Source: Hydractinia symbiolongicarpus (lineage: Eukaryota; Cnidaria; Hydrozoa; Anthoathecata; Hydractiniidae). Taken from it: a stretch of DNA of 64,000 nt. The translations under genes were made by a program, and so were the position numbers. The stretch covers positions 28,684,501 through 28,748,500 of the forward strand of contig NC_079886.1 in NCBI RefSeq assembly GCF_029227915.1. Direction: 5' to 3'. A model generated the notes under the pieces. It was not told where the DNA came from, made no database searches, and saw only the letters and a list, made by a program, of their open reading frames with translations. Shown here one piece after another: positions 23,341-36,156 of this stretch (position 1 is its first letter; each line of letters begins with the position of its first letter).

Positions 23341-26300
23341 TTAAATTAATTTTTTACCACTAAAACGCATAAGACTTGTAGTTTTCAAAAACGATTTCAT
23401 TCTTGATGAGACGCTGAATAAAAGGAGTTTAATCCCCGGCAAACGAAAACCCGCGATTTCCCGTAAATCCCAGACTCGGCCCGTATAGTCAAATGTATAC
23501 AAAGAAAGTACGCAGGGAGTAAACTCATTTCCCGAACGATTCTTTAAATTATTTTTCACCACTAAAACGCATGAGACATGTAGTTTTTAAAAATAATTTC
23601 ATTTTTGATGAGACGCTGCATAAAAGAAGTTTGATCGCCGGCAAGGGCTTGGCCCGTATAGTCGAATGTAAACAAAGAAAGCACCCAGGGAGTAAACTCA
23701 TTTCCCGAACGATTTTTTAAATTATTTTTTCGCCACTAAAACGCATGAGACTTGTAGTTTTCAAAAATGATTTCATTTTTGATGAGACGCTGAATAAAAG
23801 GAGTTTAATCTCCGGCAAACGAAAACCCGCGATTTCCGCTAAATCCCGGAACCGGCCCGTATTGTCAAAAGTAAGCAAAGAAAGTACGCAGGGAGTAAAC
23901 TCATTTCCCGAACGATTCCTTAAATATATTTTCACCACTAAAACACATGACACTTGTAGTTTTCAAAAATGATTTCATTTTTGATGAGACGCTGAATAAA
24001 AGAAGTTTAATCGCCGGCAAACGAAAACCCGCGATTTCCCGTAAATCCCGGGCTTGGCCCGTATAGTCGAATGTATACAAAGAAAGTACCCAGGGAGTAA
24101 ACTCATTTCCCGAACGATTTTTTAAATTATTTTTTTACCACTAAGACGCATAAGACTTGTAGTTTTTAAAAATGATTTAATTTTTGATGAGACGCTGAAT
24201 AAAAAGAGTTTAATCGCCGGCAAACGAAAACCCGTGATTTCCCGTAAATCCCAGACTCGGCCCATATAGTCAAAAGTATACAAAGAAAGTACCCAGGGAG
24301 TAAACTCATTTCCCGAACGATTCTTTAAATTATTTTTTCACCATTAAAACGCCTGACACTTGTAGTTTTCAAATATGATTTCATTTTTGATGAGACGCTG
24401 AATAAAAGGAGTTTAATCGCCGGCAAACGAAAACCCGCGATTTCCGCTAAATCCCGGAACCGGCCCGTATAGTCAAAAGTAAGCAAAGAAAGTACGCAGG
24501 GAGTAAACTCATTCTCCAAACGATTCTTTAAATTATATTTTCACCACTAAAACGCATGACACTTGTAGTTTTCAAAAATGATTTCATTTTTGATGAGACG
24601 CTGAATAAAAGAAGTTTAATCGCCGGCAAACGAAAACCCGCGATTTCCCGTAAATCCCGGGCTTGGCATGTATAGTCGAATGTATACAAAGAAAGTACCC
24701 GGGGAGTAAACTCATTTCCCGAACGATTTTTTAAATTATTTTTTTACCACTAAGACGCATGAGACTTGTAGTTTTTAAAAATGATTTCATTTTTGATGAG
24801 ACGCTGAATAAAAGGAGTTTAATCGCCGGCAAACGAAAACCCGCGCTTTCCCGTATATCCCGGACTCGGCCCGTATAGTCGAATGTATACAAAGAAAGCA
24901 CCCAGGGAGTAAACTCATTTTCCGAACGATTTTTTAAATTATTTTTTTACCACTAAGACGCATGAGACTTGTCGTTTTCAAAAATGATTTCATTTTTGAT
25001 GAGACGCTGAATAAAAGGAGTTTAATCGCCGGCAAACGAAAACCCGGGAGTTCCCGTAAATCCCGGGCTTGACCCGTATAGTCGAATGTATAGAAAGAAA
25101 GTAAACTGGGAGTAAACTCATTTCCCGAACGATTTTTTAAATTAATTTTTTACCACTAAAACGCATAAGACTTGTAGTTTTCAAAAACGATTTCATTCTT
25201 GATGAGACGCTGAATAAAAGGAGTTTAATCCCCGGCAAACGAAAACCCGCGATTTCCCGTAAATCCCAGACTCGGCCCGTATAGTCAAATGTATACAAAG
25301 AAAGTACGCAAGGAGTAAACTCATTTCCCGAACGATTCTTTAAATTATTTTTCACCACTAAAACGCATGAGACATGTAGTTTTTAAAAATAATTTCATTT
25401 TTGATGAGACGCTGCATAAAAGAAGTTTAATCGCCGGCAAGGGCTTGGCCCGTATAGTCGAATGTAAACAAAGAAAGCACCCAGGGAGTAAACTCATTTC
25501 CCGAACGATTTTTTAAATTATTTTTTCGCCACTATAACGCATGAGACTTGTAGTTTTCAAAAATGATTTCATTTTTGATGAGACGCTGAATAAAAGGAGT
25601 TTAATCTCCGGCAAACGAAAACCCGCGATTTCCGCTAAATCCCGGAACCGGCCCGTATAGTCAAAAGTAAGCAAAGAAAGTACGCAGGGAGTAAACTCAT
25701 TTCCCGAACGATTCCTTAAATATATTTTCACCACTAAAACACATGACACTTGTAGTTTTCAAAAATGATTTCATTTTTGATGAGACGCTGAATAAAAGAA
25801 GTTTAATCGCCGGCAAACGAAAACCCGCGATTTCCCGTAAATCCCGGGCTTGGCCCGTATAGTCGAATGTATACAAAGAAAGTACCCAGGGAGTAAAATC
25901 ATTTCCCGAACGATTCCTTAAATATATTTTCACCACTAAAACACATGACACTTGTAGTTTTCAAAAATGATTTCATTTTTGATGAGACGCTGAATAAAAG
26001 AAGTTTAATCGCCGGCAAACGAAAACCCGCGATTTCCCGTAAATCCCGGGCTTGGCCCGTATAGTCGAATGTATACAAAGAAAGTACCCAGGGAGTAAAC
26101 TCATTTCCCGAACGATTTTTTAAATTATTTTTTTACCATTAAAACGCATAAGACTTGTAGTTTTTAAAAATGATTTAATTTTTGATGAGACGCTGAATAA
26201 AAAGAGTTTAATCGCCGGCAAACGAAAACCCGTGATTTCCCGTAAATCCCAGACTCGGCCCGTATAGTCAAAAGTATACAAAGAAAGTACCCAGGGAGTA

Positions 26301-28727
26301 AACTCATTTCCCGAACGATTCTTTAAATTATTTTTTCACCATTAAAACGCATGACACTTGTAGTTTTCAAATATGATTTCATTTTTGATGAGACGCTGAA
26401 TAAAAGGAGTTTAATCGCCGGCAAACGAAAACCCGCGATTTCCGCTAAATCCCGGAACCGGCCCGTATAGTCAAAAGTAAGCAAAGAAAGTACGCAGGGA
26501 GTAAACTCATTCTCCAAACGATTCTTTAAATTATATTTTCACCACTAAAACGCATGACACTTGTAGTTTTCAAAAATGATTTCATTTTTGATGAGACGCT
26601 GAATAAAAGAAGTTTAATCGCCGGCAAACGAAAACCCGCGATTTCCCGTAAATCCCGGGCTTGGCCCGTATAGTCGAATGTATACAAAGAAAGTACCCGG
26701 GGAGTAAACTCATTTTCCGAACGATTTTTTAAATTATTTTTTTACCACTAAGACGCATGAGACTTGTCGTTTTCAAAAATGATTTCATTTTTGATGAGAC
26801 GCTGAATAAAAGGAGTTTAATCGCCGGCAAACGAAAACCCGGGAGTTCCCGTAAATCCCGGGCTTGACCCGTATAGTCGAATGTATAGAAAGAAAGTAAA
26901 CTGGGAGTAAACTCATTTCCCGAACGATTTTTTAAATTAATTTTTTACCACTAAAACGCATAAGACTTGTAGTTTTCAAAAACGATTTCATTCTTGATGA
27001 GACGCTGAATAAAAGGAGTTTAATCCCCGGCAAACGAAAACCCGCGATTTCCCGTAAATCCCAGACTCGGCCCGTATAGTCAAATGTATACAAAGAAAGT
27101 ACGCAAGGAGTAAACTCATTTCCCGAACGATTCTTTAAATTATTTTTCACCACTAAAACGCATGAGACATGTAGTTTTTAAAAATAATTTCATTTTTGAT
27201 GAGACGCTGCATAAAAGAAGTTTAATCGCCGGCAAGGGCTTGGCCCGTATAGTCGAATGTAAACAAAGAAAGCACCCAGGGAGTAAACTCATTTCCCGAA
27301 CGATTTTTTAAATTATTTTTTCGCCACTATAACGCATGAGACTTGTAGTTTTCAAAAATGATTTCATTTTTGATGAGACGCTGAATAAAAGGAGTTTAAT
27401 CTCCGGCAAACGAAAACCCGCGATTTCCGCTAAATCCCGGAACCGGCCCGTATAGTCAAAAGTAAGCAAAGAAAGTACGCAGGGAGTAAACTCATTTCCC
27501 GAACGATTCCTTAAATATATTTTCACCACTAAAACACATGACACTTGTAGTTTTCAAAAATGATTTCATTTTTGATGAGACGCTGAATAAAAGAAGTTTA
27601 ATCGCCGGCAAACGAAAACCCGCGATTTCCCGTAAATCCCGGGCTTGGCCCGTATAGTCGAATGTATACAAAGAAAGTACCCAGGGAGTAAAATCATTTC
27701 CCGAACGATTCCTTAAATATATTTTCACCACTAAAACACATGACACTTGTAGTTTTCAAAAATGATTTCATTTTTGATGAGACGCTGAATAAAAGAAGTT
27801 TAATCGCCGGCAAACGAAAACCCGCGATTTCCCGTAAATCCCGGGCTTGGCCCGTATAGTCGAATGTATACAAAGAAAGTACCCAGGGAGTAAACTCATT
27901 TCCCGAACGATTTTTTAAATTATTTTTTTACCATTAAAACGCATAAGACTTGTAGTTTTTAAAAATGATTTAATTTTTGATGAGACGCTGAATAAAAAGA
28001 GTTTAATCGCCGGCAAACGAAAACCCGTGATTTCCCGTAAATCCCAGACTCGGCCCGTATAGTCAAAAGTATACAAAGAAAGTACCCAGGGAGTAAACTC
28101 ATTTCCCGAACGATTCTTTAAATTATTTTTTCACCATTAAAACGCATGACACTTGTAGTTTTCAAATATGATTTCATTTTTGATGAGACGCTGAATAAAA
28201 GGAGTTTAATCGCCGGCAAACGAAAACCCGCGATTTCCGCTAAATCCCGGAACCGGCCCGTATAGTCAAAAGTAAGCAAAGAAAGTACGCAGGGAGTAAA
28301 CTCATTCTCCAAACGATTCTTTAAATTATATTTTCACCACTAAAACGCATGACACTTGTAGTTTTCAAAAATGATTTCATTTTTGATGAGACGCTGAATA
28401 AAAGAAGTTTAATCGCCGGCAAACGAAAACCCGCGATTTCCCGTAAATCCCGGGCTTGGCCCGTATAGTCGAATGTATACAAAGAAAGTACCCGGGGAGT
28501 AAACTCATTTCCCGAACGATTTTTTAAATTATTTTTTTACCACTAAGACGCATGAGACTTGTAGTTTTTAAAAATGATTTCATTTTTGATGAGACGCTGA
28601 ATAAAAGGAGTTTAATCGCCGGCAAACGAAAACCCGGGAGTTCCCGTAAATCCCGGGCTTGACCCGTATAGTCGAATGTATAGAAAGAAAGTAAACTGGG
28701 AGTAAACTCATTTCCCGAACGATTTTT
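23341..28727 (-). repeat. About 1,796-bp 9-monomer HOR, three tandem copies
   Basis: Copies begin at about 23,341, 25,137 and 26,932. Each has eight full monomers and one short one. Copies 2 and 3 look identical by eye until about 26,720/28,515, where they switch to different neighbours. Copy 1 has the same total length but a different make-up: it lacks the second of two adjacent monomers with GATTCCTTAAATATATTTT (25,697-25,950 in copy 2) and has an extra GCGCTTTCCCGTATATCC monomer near 24,770-24,970. Confidence 0.85.
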
Positions 28728-29964
28728 TAAATTTATTTTTTACCACTAAAACGCATAAGACTTGTAGTTTTCAAAAACGATTTCATTCTTGATGAGACGC
28801 TGAATAAAAGGAGTTTAATCTCCGGCAAACGAAAACCCGCAATTTCCCGAAAATCCCAGACTCGGCCCGTATAGTCAAATGTATACAAAGAAAGTACGCA
28901 GGGAGTAAACTCATTTCCCGAACGATTCTTTAAATTATTTTTTTACCATTAAAACGCATAAGACTTGTAGTTTTTAAAAATGATTTAATTTTTGATGAGA
29001 CGCTGAATAAAAAGAGTTTAATCGCCGGCAAACGAAAACCCGTGATTTCCCGTAAATCCCAGACTCGGCCCGTATAGTCAAAAGTATACAAAGAAAGTAC
29101 CCAGGGAGTAAACTCATTTCCCGAACGATTCTTTAAATTATTTTTTCACCATTAAAACGCATGACACTTGTAGTTTTCAAATATGATTTCATTTTTGATG
29201 AGACGCTGAATAAAAGGAGTTTAATCGCCGGCAAACGAAAACCCGCGATTTCCGCTAAATCCCGGAACCGGCCCGTATAGTCAAAAGTAAGCAAAGAAAG
29301 TACGCAGGGAGTAAACTCATTCTCCAAACGATTCTTTAAATTATATTTTCACCACTAAAACGCATGACACTTGTAGTTTTCAAAAATGATTTCATTTTTG
29401 ATGAGACGCTGAATAAAAGAAGTTTAATCGCCGGCAAACGAAAACCCGCGATTTCCCGTAAATCCCGGGCTTGGCCCGTATAGTCGAATGTATACAAAGA
29501 AAGTACCCGGGGAGTAAACTCATTTCCCGAACGATTTTTTAAATTATTTTTTTACCACTAAGACGCATGAGACTTGTAGTTTTTAAAAATGATTTCATTT
29601 TTGATGAGACGCTGAATAAAAGGAGTTTAATCGCCGGCAAACGAAAACCCGGGAGTTCCCGTAAATCCCGGGCTTGACCCGTATAGTCGAATGTATAGAA
29701 AGAAAGTAAACTGGGAGTAAACTCATTTCCCGAACGATTTTTTAAATTTATTTTTTACCACTAAAACGCATAAGACTTGTAGTTTTCAAAAACGATTTCA
29801 TTCTTGATGAGACGCTGAATAAAAGGAGTTTAATCTCCGGCAAACGAAAACCCGCAATTTCCCGAAAATCCCAGACTCGGCCCGTATAGTCAAATGTATA
29901 CAAAGAAAGTACGCAGGGAGTAAACTCATTTCCCGAACGATTCTTTAAATTATTTTTCACCACT
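27935..29964 (-). repeat. 1,015-bp 5-monomer tandem duplication
   Basis: Two copies, 27,935-28,949 and 28,950-29,964, share CCATTAAAACGCATAAG, CAAATATGATTTC, CATTCTCCAAACG, CCCGGGGAG and CCCGAAAATCCC at a 1,015-bp offset. The first copy overlaps the end of the third 9-mer HOR copy, so this event came after the 9-mer amplification. No differences were noticed by eye. Confidence 0.82.
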
Positions 29965-31139
29965 AAAACGCATGAGACATGTAGTTTTTAAAAATAATTT
30001 CATTTTTGATGAGACGCTGTATAAAAGAAGTTTAATCGCCGGCAAGGGCTTGGCCCGTATAGTCGAATGTAAACAAAGAAAGCACCCAGGGAGTAAACTC
30101 ATTTCCCGAACGATTTTTTAAATTATTTTTTCGCCACTAAAACGCATGAGACTTGTAGTTTTCAAAAATGATTTCATTTTTGATGAGACGCTGAATAAAA
30201 GGAGTTTAATCTCCGGCAAACGAAAACCCGCGATTTCCGCTAAATCCCGGAACCGGCCCGTATAGTCAAAAGTAAGCAAAGAAAGTACGCAGGGAGTAAA
30301 GTCATTTCCCGAACGATTCTTTAAATATATTTTCACCACTAAGACGCATAAGACTTGTAGTTTTTAAAAATGATTTAATTTTTGATGAGACGCTGAATAA
30401 AAAGAGTTTAATCGCCGGCAAGCGAAAACCCGTGATTTCCCGTAAATCCCAGACTCGGCCCGTATAGTCAAAAGTATACAAAGAAAGTACCCAGGGAGTA
30501 AACTCATTTCCCGAACGATTCTTTAAATTATTTTTTCACCATTAAAACGCATGACACTTGTAGTTTTCAAAAATGAGATCATTTTTGATGAGACGCTGAA
30601 TAAAAGAAGTTTAATCGCCGGCAAACGAAAACCCGCGTTTTCCCGTAAATCCCGGGCTTGGCCCGTATAGTCGAATGTATACAAAGAAAGTACCCAGGGA
30701 GTAAACTCATTTCCCGAACGATTTTTTAAATTATTTTTTTACCACTAAGACGCATGAGACTTGTAGTTTTTAAAAATGATTTCATTTTTGATGAGACGCT
30801 GAATAAAAGGAGTTTAATCTCCGGCAAACGAAAACCCGCGATTTCCGCTAAATCCCGGAACCGGCCCGTATAGTCAAAAGTAAGCAAAGAAAGTACGCAG
30901 GGAGTAAAGTCATTTCCCGAACGATTCTTTAAATATATTTTCACCACTAAAACGCATGACACTTGTAGTTTTCAAAAATGATTTCATTTTTGATGAGACG
31001 CTGAATAAAAGAAGTTTAATCGCCGGCAAACGAAAACCCGCGATTTCCCGTAAATCCCGGGCTTGGCCCGTATAGTCGAATGTATACAAAGAAAGTACCC
31101 AGGGAGTAAACTCATTTCCCGAACGATTTTTTAAATTAT

Positions 31140-32370
31140 TTTTTTACCACTAAGACGCATAAGACTTGTAGTTTTTAAAAATGATTTAATTTTTGATGAG
31201 ACGCTGAATAAAAAGAGTTTAATCGCCGGCAAACGAAAACCCGTGATTTCCCGTAAATCCCAGACTCGGCCCGTATAGTCAAAAGTATACAAAGAAAGTA
31301 CCCAGGGAGTAAACTCATTTCCCGAACGATTCTTTAAATTATTTTTTCACCATTAAAACGCATGACACTTGTAGTTTTCAAAAATGATTTCATTTTTGAT
31401 GAGACGCTGAATAAAAGGAGTTTAATCGCCGGCAAACGAAAACCCGCGATTTCCCGTAAATCCCGGGCTTGGCCCGTATAGTCGAATGTATACAAAGAAA
31501 GTACCCAGGGAGTAAACTCATTTCCCGAACGATTTTTTAAATTATTTTTTTACCACTAAGACGCATAAGACTTGTAGTTTTTAAAAATGATTTAATTTTT
31601 GATGAGACGCTGAATAAAAAGAGTTTAATCGCCGGCAAACGAAAACCCGTGATTTCCCGTAAATCCCAGACTCGGCCCGTATAGTCAAAAGTATACAAAG
31701 AAAGTACCCAGGGAGTAAACTCATTTCCCGAACGATTCTTTAAATTATTTTTTCACCATTAAAACGCATGACACTTGTAGTTTTCAAAAATGATTTCATT
31801 TTTGATGAGACGCTGAATAAAAGGAGTTTAATCGCCGGCAAACGAAAACCCGCGATTTCCGCTAAATCCCGGAACCGGCCCGTATAGTCAAAAGTAAGCA
31901 AAGAAAGTACGCAGGGAGTAAACTCATTTCCCAAACGATTGTTTAAATTATATTTTCACCACTAAAACGCATGACACTTGTAGTTTTCAAAAATGATTTC
32001 ATTTTTGATGAGACGCTGAATAAAAGAAGTTTAATCGCCGGCAAACGAAAACCCGCGATTTCCCGTAAATCCCGGGCTTGGCCCGTATAGTCGAATGTAT
32101 ACAAAGAAAGTACCCAGGGAGTAAACTCATTCCCGAACGATTTTTTAAATTATTTTTTTACCACTAAGACGCATGAGACTTGTAGTTTTTAAAAATGATT
32201 TAATTTTTGATGAGACGCTGAATAAAAAGAGTTTAATCGCCGGCAAACGAAAACCCGTGATTTCCCGTAAATCCCAGACTCGGCCCGTATAGTCAAAAGT
32301 ATACAAAGAAAGTACCCAGGGAGTAAACTCATTTCCCGAACGATTCTTTAAATTATTTTTTCACCATTAA
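31140..32370 (-). repeat. Dimer/trimer pattern next to the polarity switch
   Basis: The marker TAAGACGCATAAGACTTG or its GAGACTTG variant with TTTAATTTTTGATG recurs at about 31,152, 31,559 and 32,166, spacings of 406-407 and 607 bp. It alternates with TTGGCCCG-type and GCATGACACTTG-type monomers. This is the simplest local structure in the left arm. Confidence 0.65.
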
Positions 32371-32789
32371 AACGCATGACACTTGTAGTTTTCAAAAATG
32401 ATTTCATTTTTGATGAGACGCTGAATAAAAGGAGTTTAATCGCCGGCAAACGAAAACCCGCGCTTTCCCGTATATCCCGGACTCGGCCCGTACAGTCGAA
32501 TGTATACAAAGAAAGTACCCAGGGAGTAAACTCATTTTCCGAACGATTTTTTAAATTATTTTTTTACCACTAAGACACATGAGACTTGTCGTTTTCAAAA
32601 ATGATTTCATTTTTGATGAGACGCTGAATAAAAGGAGTTTAATCGCCGGCAAACGAAAACCCGCGCTTTCCCGTATATCCCGGACTCGGCCCGTATAGTC
32701 AAAAGTATACAAAGAAAGTACCCAGGGAGCAAACTCATTTCCCGAACGATTCTTTAAATTATTTTTTCACCACTAAAACGCATGAGACT

Positions 32790-32794
32790 TGAAT
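32790..32794. other. Satellite polarity switch (inversion junction)
   Basis: The reversed array reads CGCATGAGACTTG and the next base continues as AATTTACTCCCTGGG in forward orientation. In normal monomers ACTTG is followed by TAGTTTTC, and TTTACTCCC is preceded by AATGAG. The switch therefore falls within GAA at 32,791-32,793, with at most one shared base and one apparent substitution. The two sides join at different monomer phases, so it is not a perfect palindrome. There is no spacer, transposon or terminal inverted repeat at the join. It could also be an assembly join, since both sides are repeats. Confidence 0.9.
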
Positions 32795-33784
32795 TTACTC
32801 CCTGGGTACTTTCTTTGTATACATTCGACTATACCGGCCAAGCCCGGGATTTACGGGAAATCGCGGGTTTTCGTTTGCTGGCGATTAAACTTCTTTTATT
32901 CAGCGTCTCATCAAAAATGAAATCATTTTTGAAAACTACAAGTGTCATGCGTTTTAGTGGTGAAAATATAATTTAAAGAATCGTTCGGGAAATGAGTTTA
33001 CTCCCTGCGTACTTTCTTTGCTTACTTTTGACTATACAGGCCGGTTCCGGGATTTAGGGGAAATCGCGGGTTTTCGTTTGCCGGAGATTAAACTCCTTTT
33101 ATTCAGCGTCTCATCAAAAATGAAATCATTTTTGAAAACTACAAGTCTCATGCGTTTTAGTGGCGAAAAAATAATTTAAAAAATCGCTCGGGAAATGAGT
33201 TTACTCCCTGGGTGCTTTCTCAGTTTACATTCGACTATACGGGGCAAGCCCTTGCCGGCGATTAAACTTCTTTTATACAGCGTCTCATCAAAAATGAAAT
33301 TATTTTCAGAAACTACATGTCTCATGCGTTTTAGTGGTGAAAAATAATTTAAAGAATCGTTCGGGAAATGAGTTTACTCCCTGCGTACTTTCTTTGTATA
33401 CATTTGACTATACGGGCCGAGTCTGGGATTTACGGGAAATCGCGGGTTTTCGTTTGCCGGAGATTAAACTCCTTTTATTCAGCGTCTCATCAAGAATGAA
33501 ATCGTTTTTGAAAACTACAAGTCTTATGCGTTTTAGTGGTAAAAAATTAATTTAAAAAATCGTTCGGGAAATGAGTTAACTCCCAGTTTACTTTCTTTCT
33601 ATATAAATTCGCCTATACGGGTCAAGCCGGGATTTACGGGAACTCCCGGGTTTTAGTTTGCCGGCGATTAAACTCCTTTTATTCAGCGTCTCATCAAAAA
33701 TGAAATCATTTTTGAAAACTACAAGTCTCATGCGTTTTAGTGGTGAAAAAATTATTTAAAAAATCGTTCGGGAAATGAGTTTAC

Positions 33785-36156
33785 TCCCTGGGTACTTTCT
33801 TTGTATACATTCGACTATACGGGCCAAGCCCGGGATTTACGGGAAATCGCGGGTTTTCGTTTGCCGGCGATTAAACTTCTTATATTCAGCGTCTCATCAA
33901 AAATGAAATCATTTTTGAAAACTACAAGTGTCATGCGTTTTAGTGGTGAAAATATAATTTAAAGAATCGTTCGGGAAATGAGTTTACTCCCTGCGTACTT
34001 TCTTTGTATACTTTTGATTATACGGGCCGTTCCGGGATTTAGGGGAAATCGCGGGTTTTCGTTTGCCGGAGATTAAACTCCTTTTATTCAGCGTCTCATC
34101 AAAAATGAAATCATTTTTGAAAACTACAAGTCTCATGCGTTTTTGTGGTAAAAAAATAATTTAAAAAATCGTTCGGAAAATGAGTTTACTCCCTGGGTAC
34201 TTTCTTTGTATACATTCGACTATACGGGCCAAGCCCGGGATTTACGGGAAATCGCGGGTTTTCGTTTGCCGGCGATTAAACTTCTTATATTCAGCGTCTC
34301 ATCAAAAATGAAATCATTTTTGAAAACTACAAGTGTCATGCGTTTTAGTGGTGAAAATATAATTTAAAGAATCGTTCGGGAAATGAGTTTACTCCCTGCG
34401 TACTTTCTTTGTATACTTTTGATTATACGGGCCGTTCCGGGATTTAGGGGAAATCGCGGGTTTTCGTTTGCCGGAGATTAAACTCCTTTTATTCAGCGTC
34501 TCATCAAAAATGAAATCATTTTTGAAAACTACAAGTCTCATGCGTTTTTGTGGTGAAAAAATAATTTAAAAAATCGTTTGGGAAATGAGTTTACTCCCAG
34601 TTTACTTTCTTTCTATTCATTCGACTATACGGGCCGAGTCCGGGATTTACGGGAAATCGCGGGTTTTCGTTTGCCGGCGATTAAACTCCTTTTATTCAGC
34701 GTCTTATCAAAAATGAAATCATTTTTGAAAACTACAAGTCTCATGCGTCTTAGTGGTAAAAAAATAATTTAAAAAATCGTTCGGGAAATGAGTTTACTCC
34801 CTGGGTACTTTCTTTGTATACTTTTGACTATACGGGCCGAGTCCGGGATTTACGGGAAATCGTGGGTTTTCGTTTGCCGGCAATTAAACTCCTTTTATTC
34901 AGCGTCTCATCAAAAATGAAATCATTTTTGAAAACGACAAGTCTCATGCGTCTTAGTGGTAAAAAAATAATTTAAAAAATCGTTCGGAAAATGAGTTTAC
35001 TCCCTGGGTACTTTCTTTGTATACATTCGACTATACGGGCCGAGTCCGGGATATACGGGAAATCGCGGGTTTTCGTTTGCCGGCGATTAAACTCCTTTTA
35101 TTCAGCGTCTCATCAAAAATGAAATCATTTTTGAAAACTACAAGTGACATGCGTTTTAGTGGTGAAAATATAATTTAAAGAATCGTTCGGGAAATGAGTT
35201 TACTCCCTGGGTACTTTCTTTGTATACATTCGACTATACGGGCCAAGCCCGGGATTTAGGGAAAATCGCGGGTTTTCGTTTGCCGGCGATTAAACTTCTT
35301 ATATTCAGCGTCTCATCAAAAATGAAATCATTTTTGAAAACTACAAGTGTCATGCGTTTTAGTGGTGAAAATATAATTTAAAGAATCGTTCGGGAAATGA
35401 GTTTACTCCCTGCGTACTTTCTTTGTATACTTTTGATTATACGGGCCGTTCCGGGATTTAGGGGAAATCGCGGGTTTTCGTTTGCCGGAGATTAAACTCC
35501 TTTTATTCAGCGTCTCATCAAAAATGAAATCATTTTTGAAAACTACAAGTCTCATGCGTTTTTGTGGTGAAAAAATAATTTAAAAAATCGTTTGGGAAAT
35601 GAGTTTACTCCCAGTTTACTTTCTTTCTATTCATTCGACTATACGGGCCGAGTCCGGGATTTACGGGAAATCGCGGGTTTTCGTTTGCCGGCGATTAAAC
35701 TCCTTTTATTCAGCGTCTTATCAAAAATGAAATCATTTTTGAAAACTACAAGTCTCATGCGTCTTAGTGGTAAAAAAATAATTTAAAAAATCGTTCGGGA
35801 AATGAGTTTACTCCCTGGGTACTTTCTTTGTATACTTTTGACTATACGGGCCGAGTCCGGGATTTACGGGAAATCGTGGGTTTTCGTTTGCCGGCAATTA
35901 AACTCCTTTTATTCAGCGTCTCATCAAAAATGAAATCATTTTTGAAAACGACAAGTCTCATGCGTCTTAGTGGTAAAAAAATAATTTAAAAAATCGTTCG
36001 GAAAATGAGTTTACTCCCTGGGTACTTTCTTTGTATACATTCGACTATACGGGCCGAGTCCGGGATATACGGGAAATCGCGGGTTTTCGTTTGCCGGCGA
36101 TTAAACTCCTTTTATTCAGCGTCTCATCAAAAATGAAATCATTTTTGAAAACTACA
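33785..36156 (+). repeat. 406-bp dimer duplication followed by 1,014-bp 5-mer duplication
   Basis: CTTCTTATATTCAGCG lies at 33,876, 34,281 and 35,295, and GATTATACGGGCCGTTCC near 34,015, 34,421 and 35,435. The first spacing (406 bp) is a two-monomer repeat and the second (1,014 bp) a five-monomer repeat. The 5-mer copies match from about 34,265 and 35,279 until 35,143/36,157, where AAGTGACATGCG and AAGTCTCATGCGTCTCAAGG diverge. Confidence 0.8.

Larger units (their letters stand above)
16918..30044 (-). repeat. Short (174-bp) monomer class, left arm, ten copies
   Basis: Deletion junctions (GCCGGCAAGGGCTTGG, or GCCGGCAGGGGCTTGG in two copies) are at about 16,919, 17,905, 18,687, 19,674, 20,458, 21,645, 23,643, 25,440, 27,234 and 30,044; the coordinates here span the first to the last. 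Compared with full monomers, 29 bp containing the GC-rich hairpin are missing. The short class also carries linked changes: GACGCTGTATAAAAG or GCTGCATAAAAG, AAAAATAATTTC, GTAAACAAAGAAAGCACC. Linkage of many changes implies a single origin followed by amplification. Confidence 0.85.
7589..32790 (-). repeat. 203-bp satellite array, reversed, segment 2
   Basis: The array resumes in the same orientation and phase after the LINE and runs without interruption to the polarity switch. Monomer classes are those of segment 1 up to about 16.8 kb. After that a 174-bp short class is interspersed. Marker trios recur at larger scale: the TGAATAGAAAG variant appears at about 8,651, 16,161 and 22,886, next to TTTTTAATGAGACG and GAGCAAACTC monomers. 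This shows that blocks of 6.7-7.5 kb have been copied with rearrangement. I see no gene or other insert in this stretch. Confidence 0.96.

Noticed and set aside
23745-23972. Opposite-strand 75-codon frame in the left array, and a similar one at 32,376-32,573
   Set aside because: They are the complementary reading of ordinary monomers, opened by chance substitutions, and are not conserved in neighbouring copies.
32780-32800. Transposon terminal inverted repeats or a palindromic origin at the polarity switch
   Set aside because: The two sides join at different monomer phases and show no inverted arms at the join itself.
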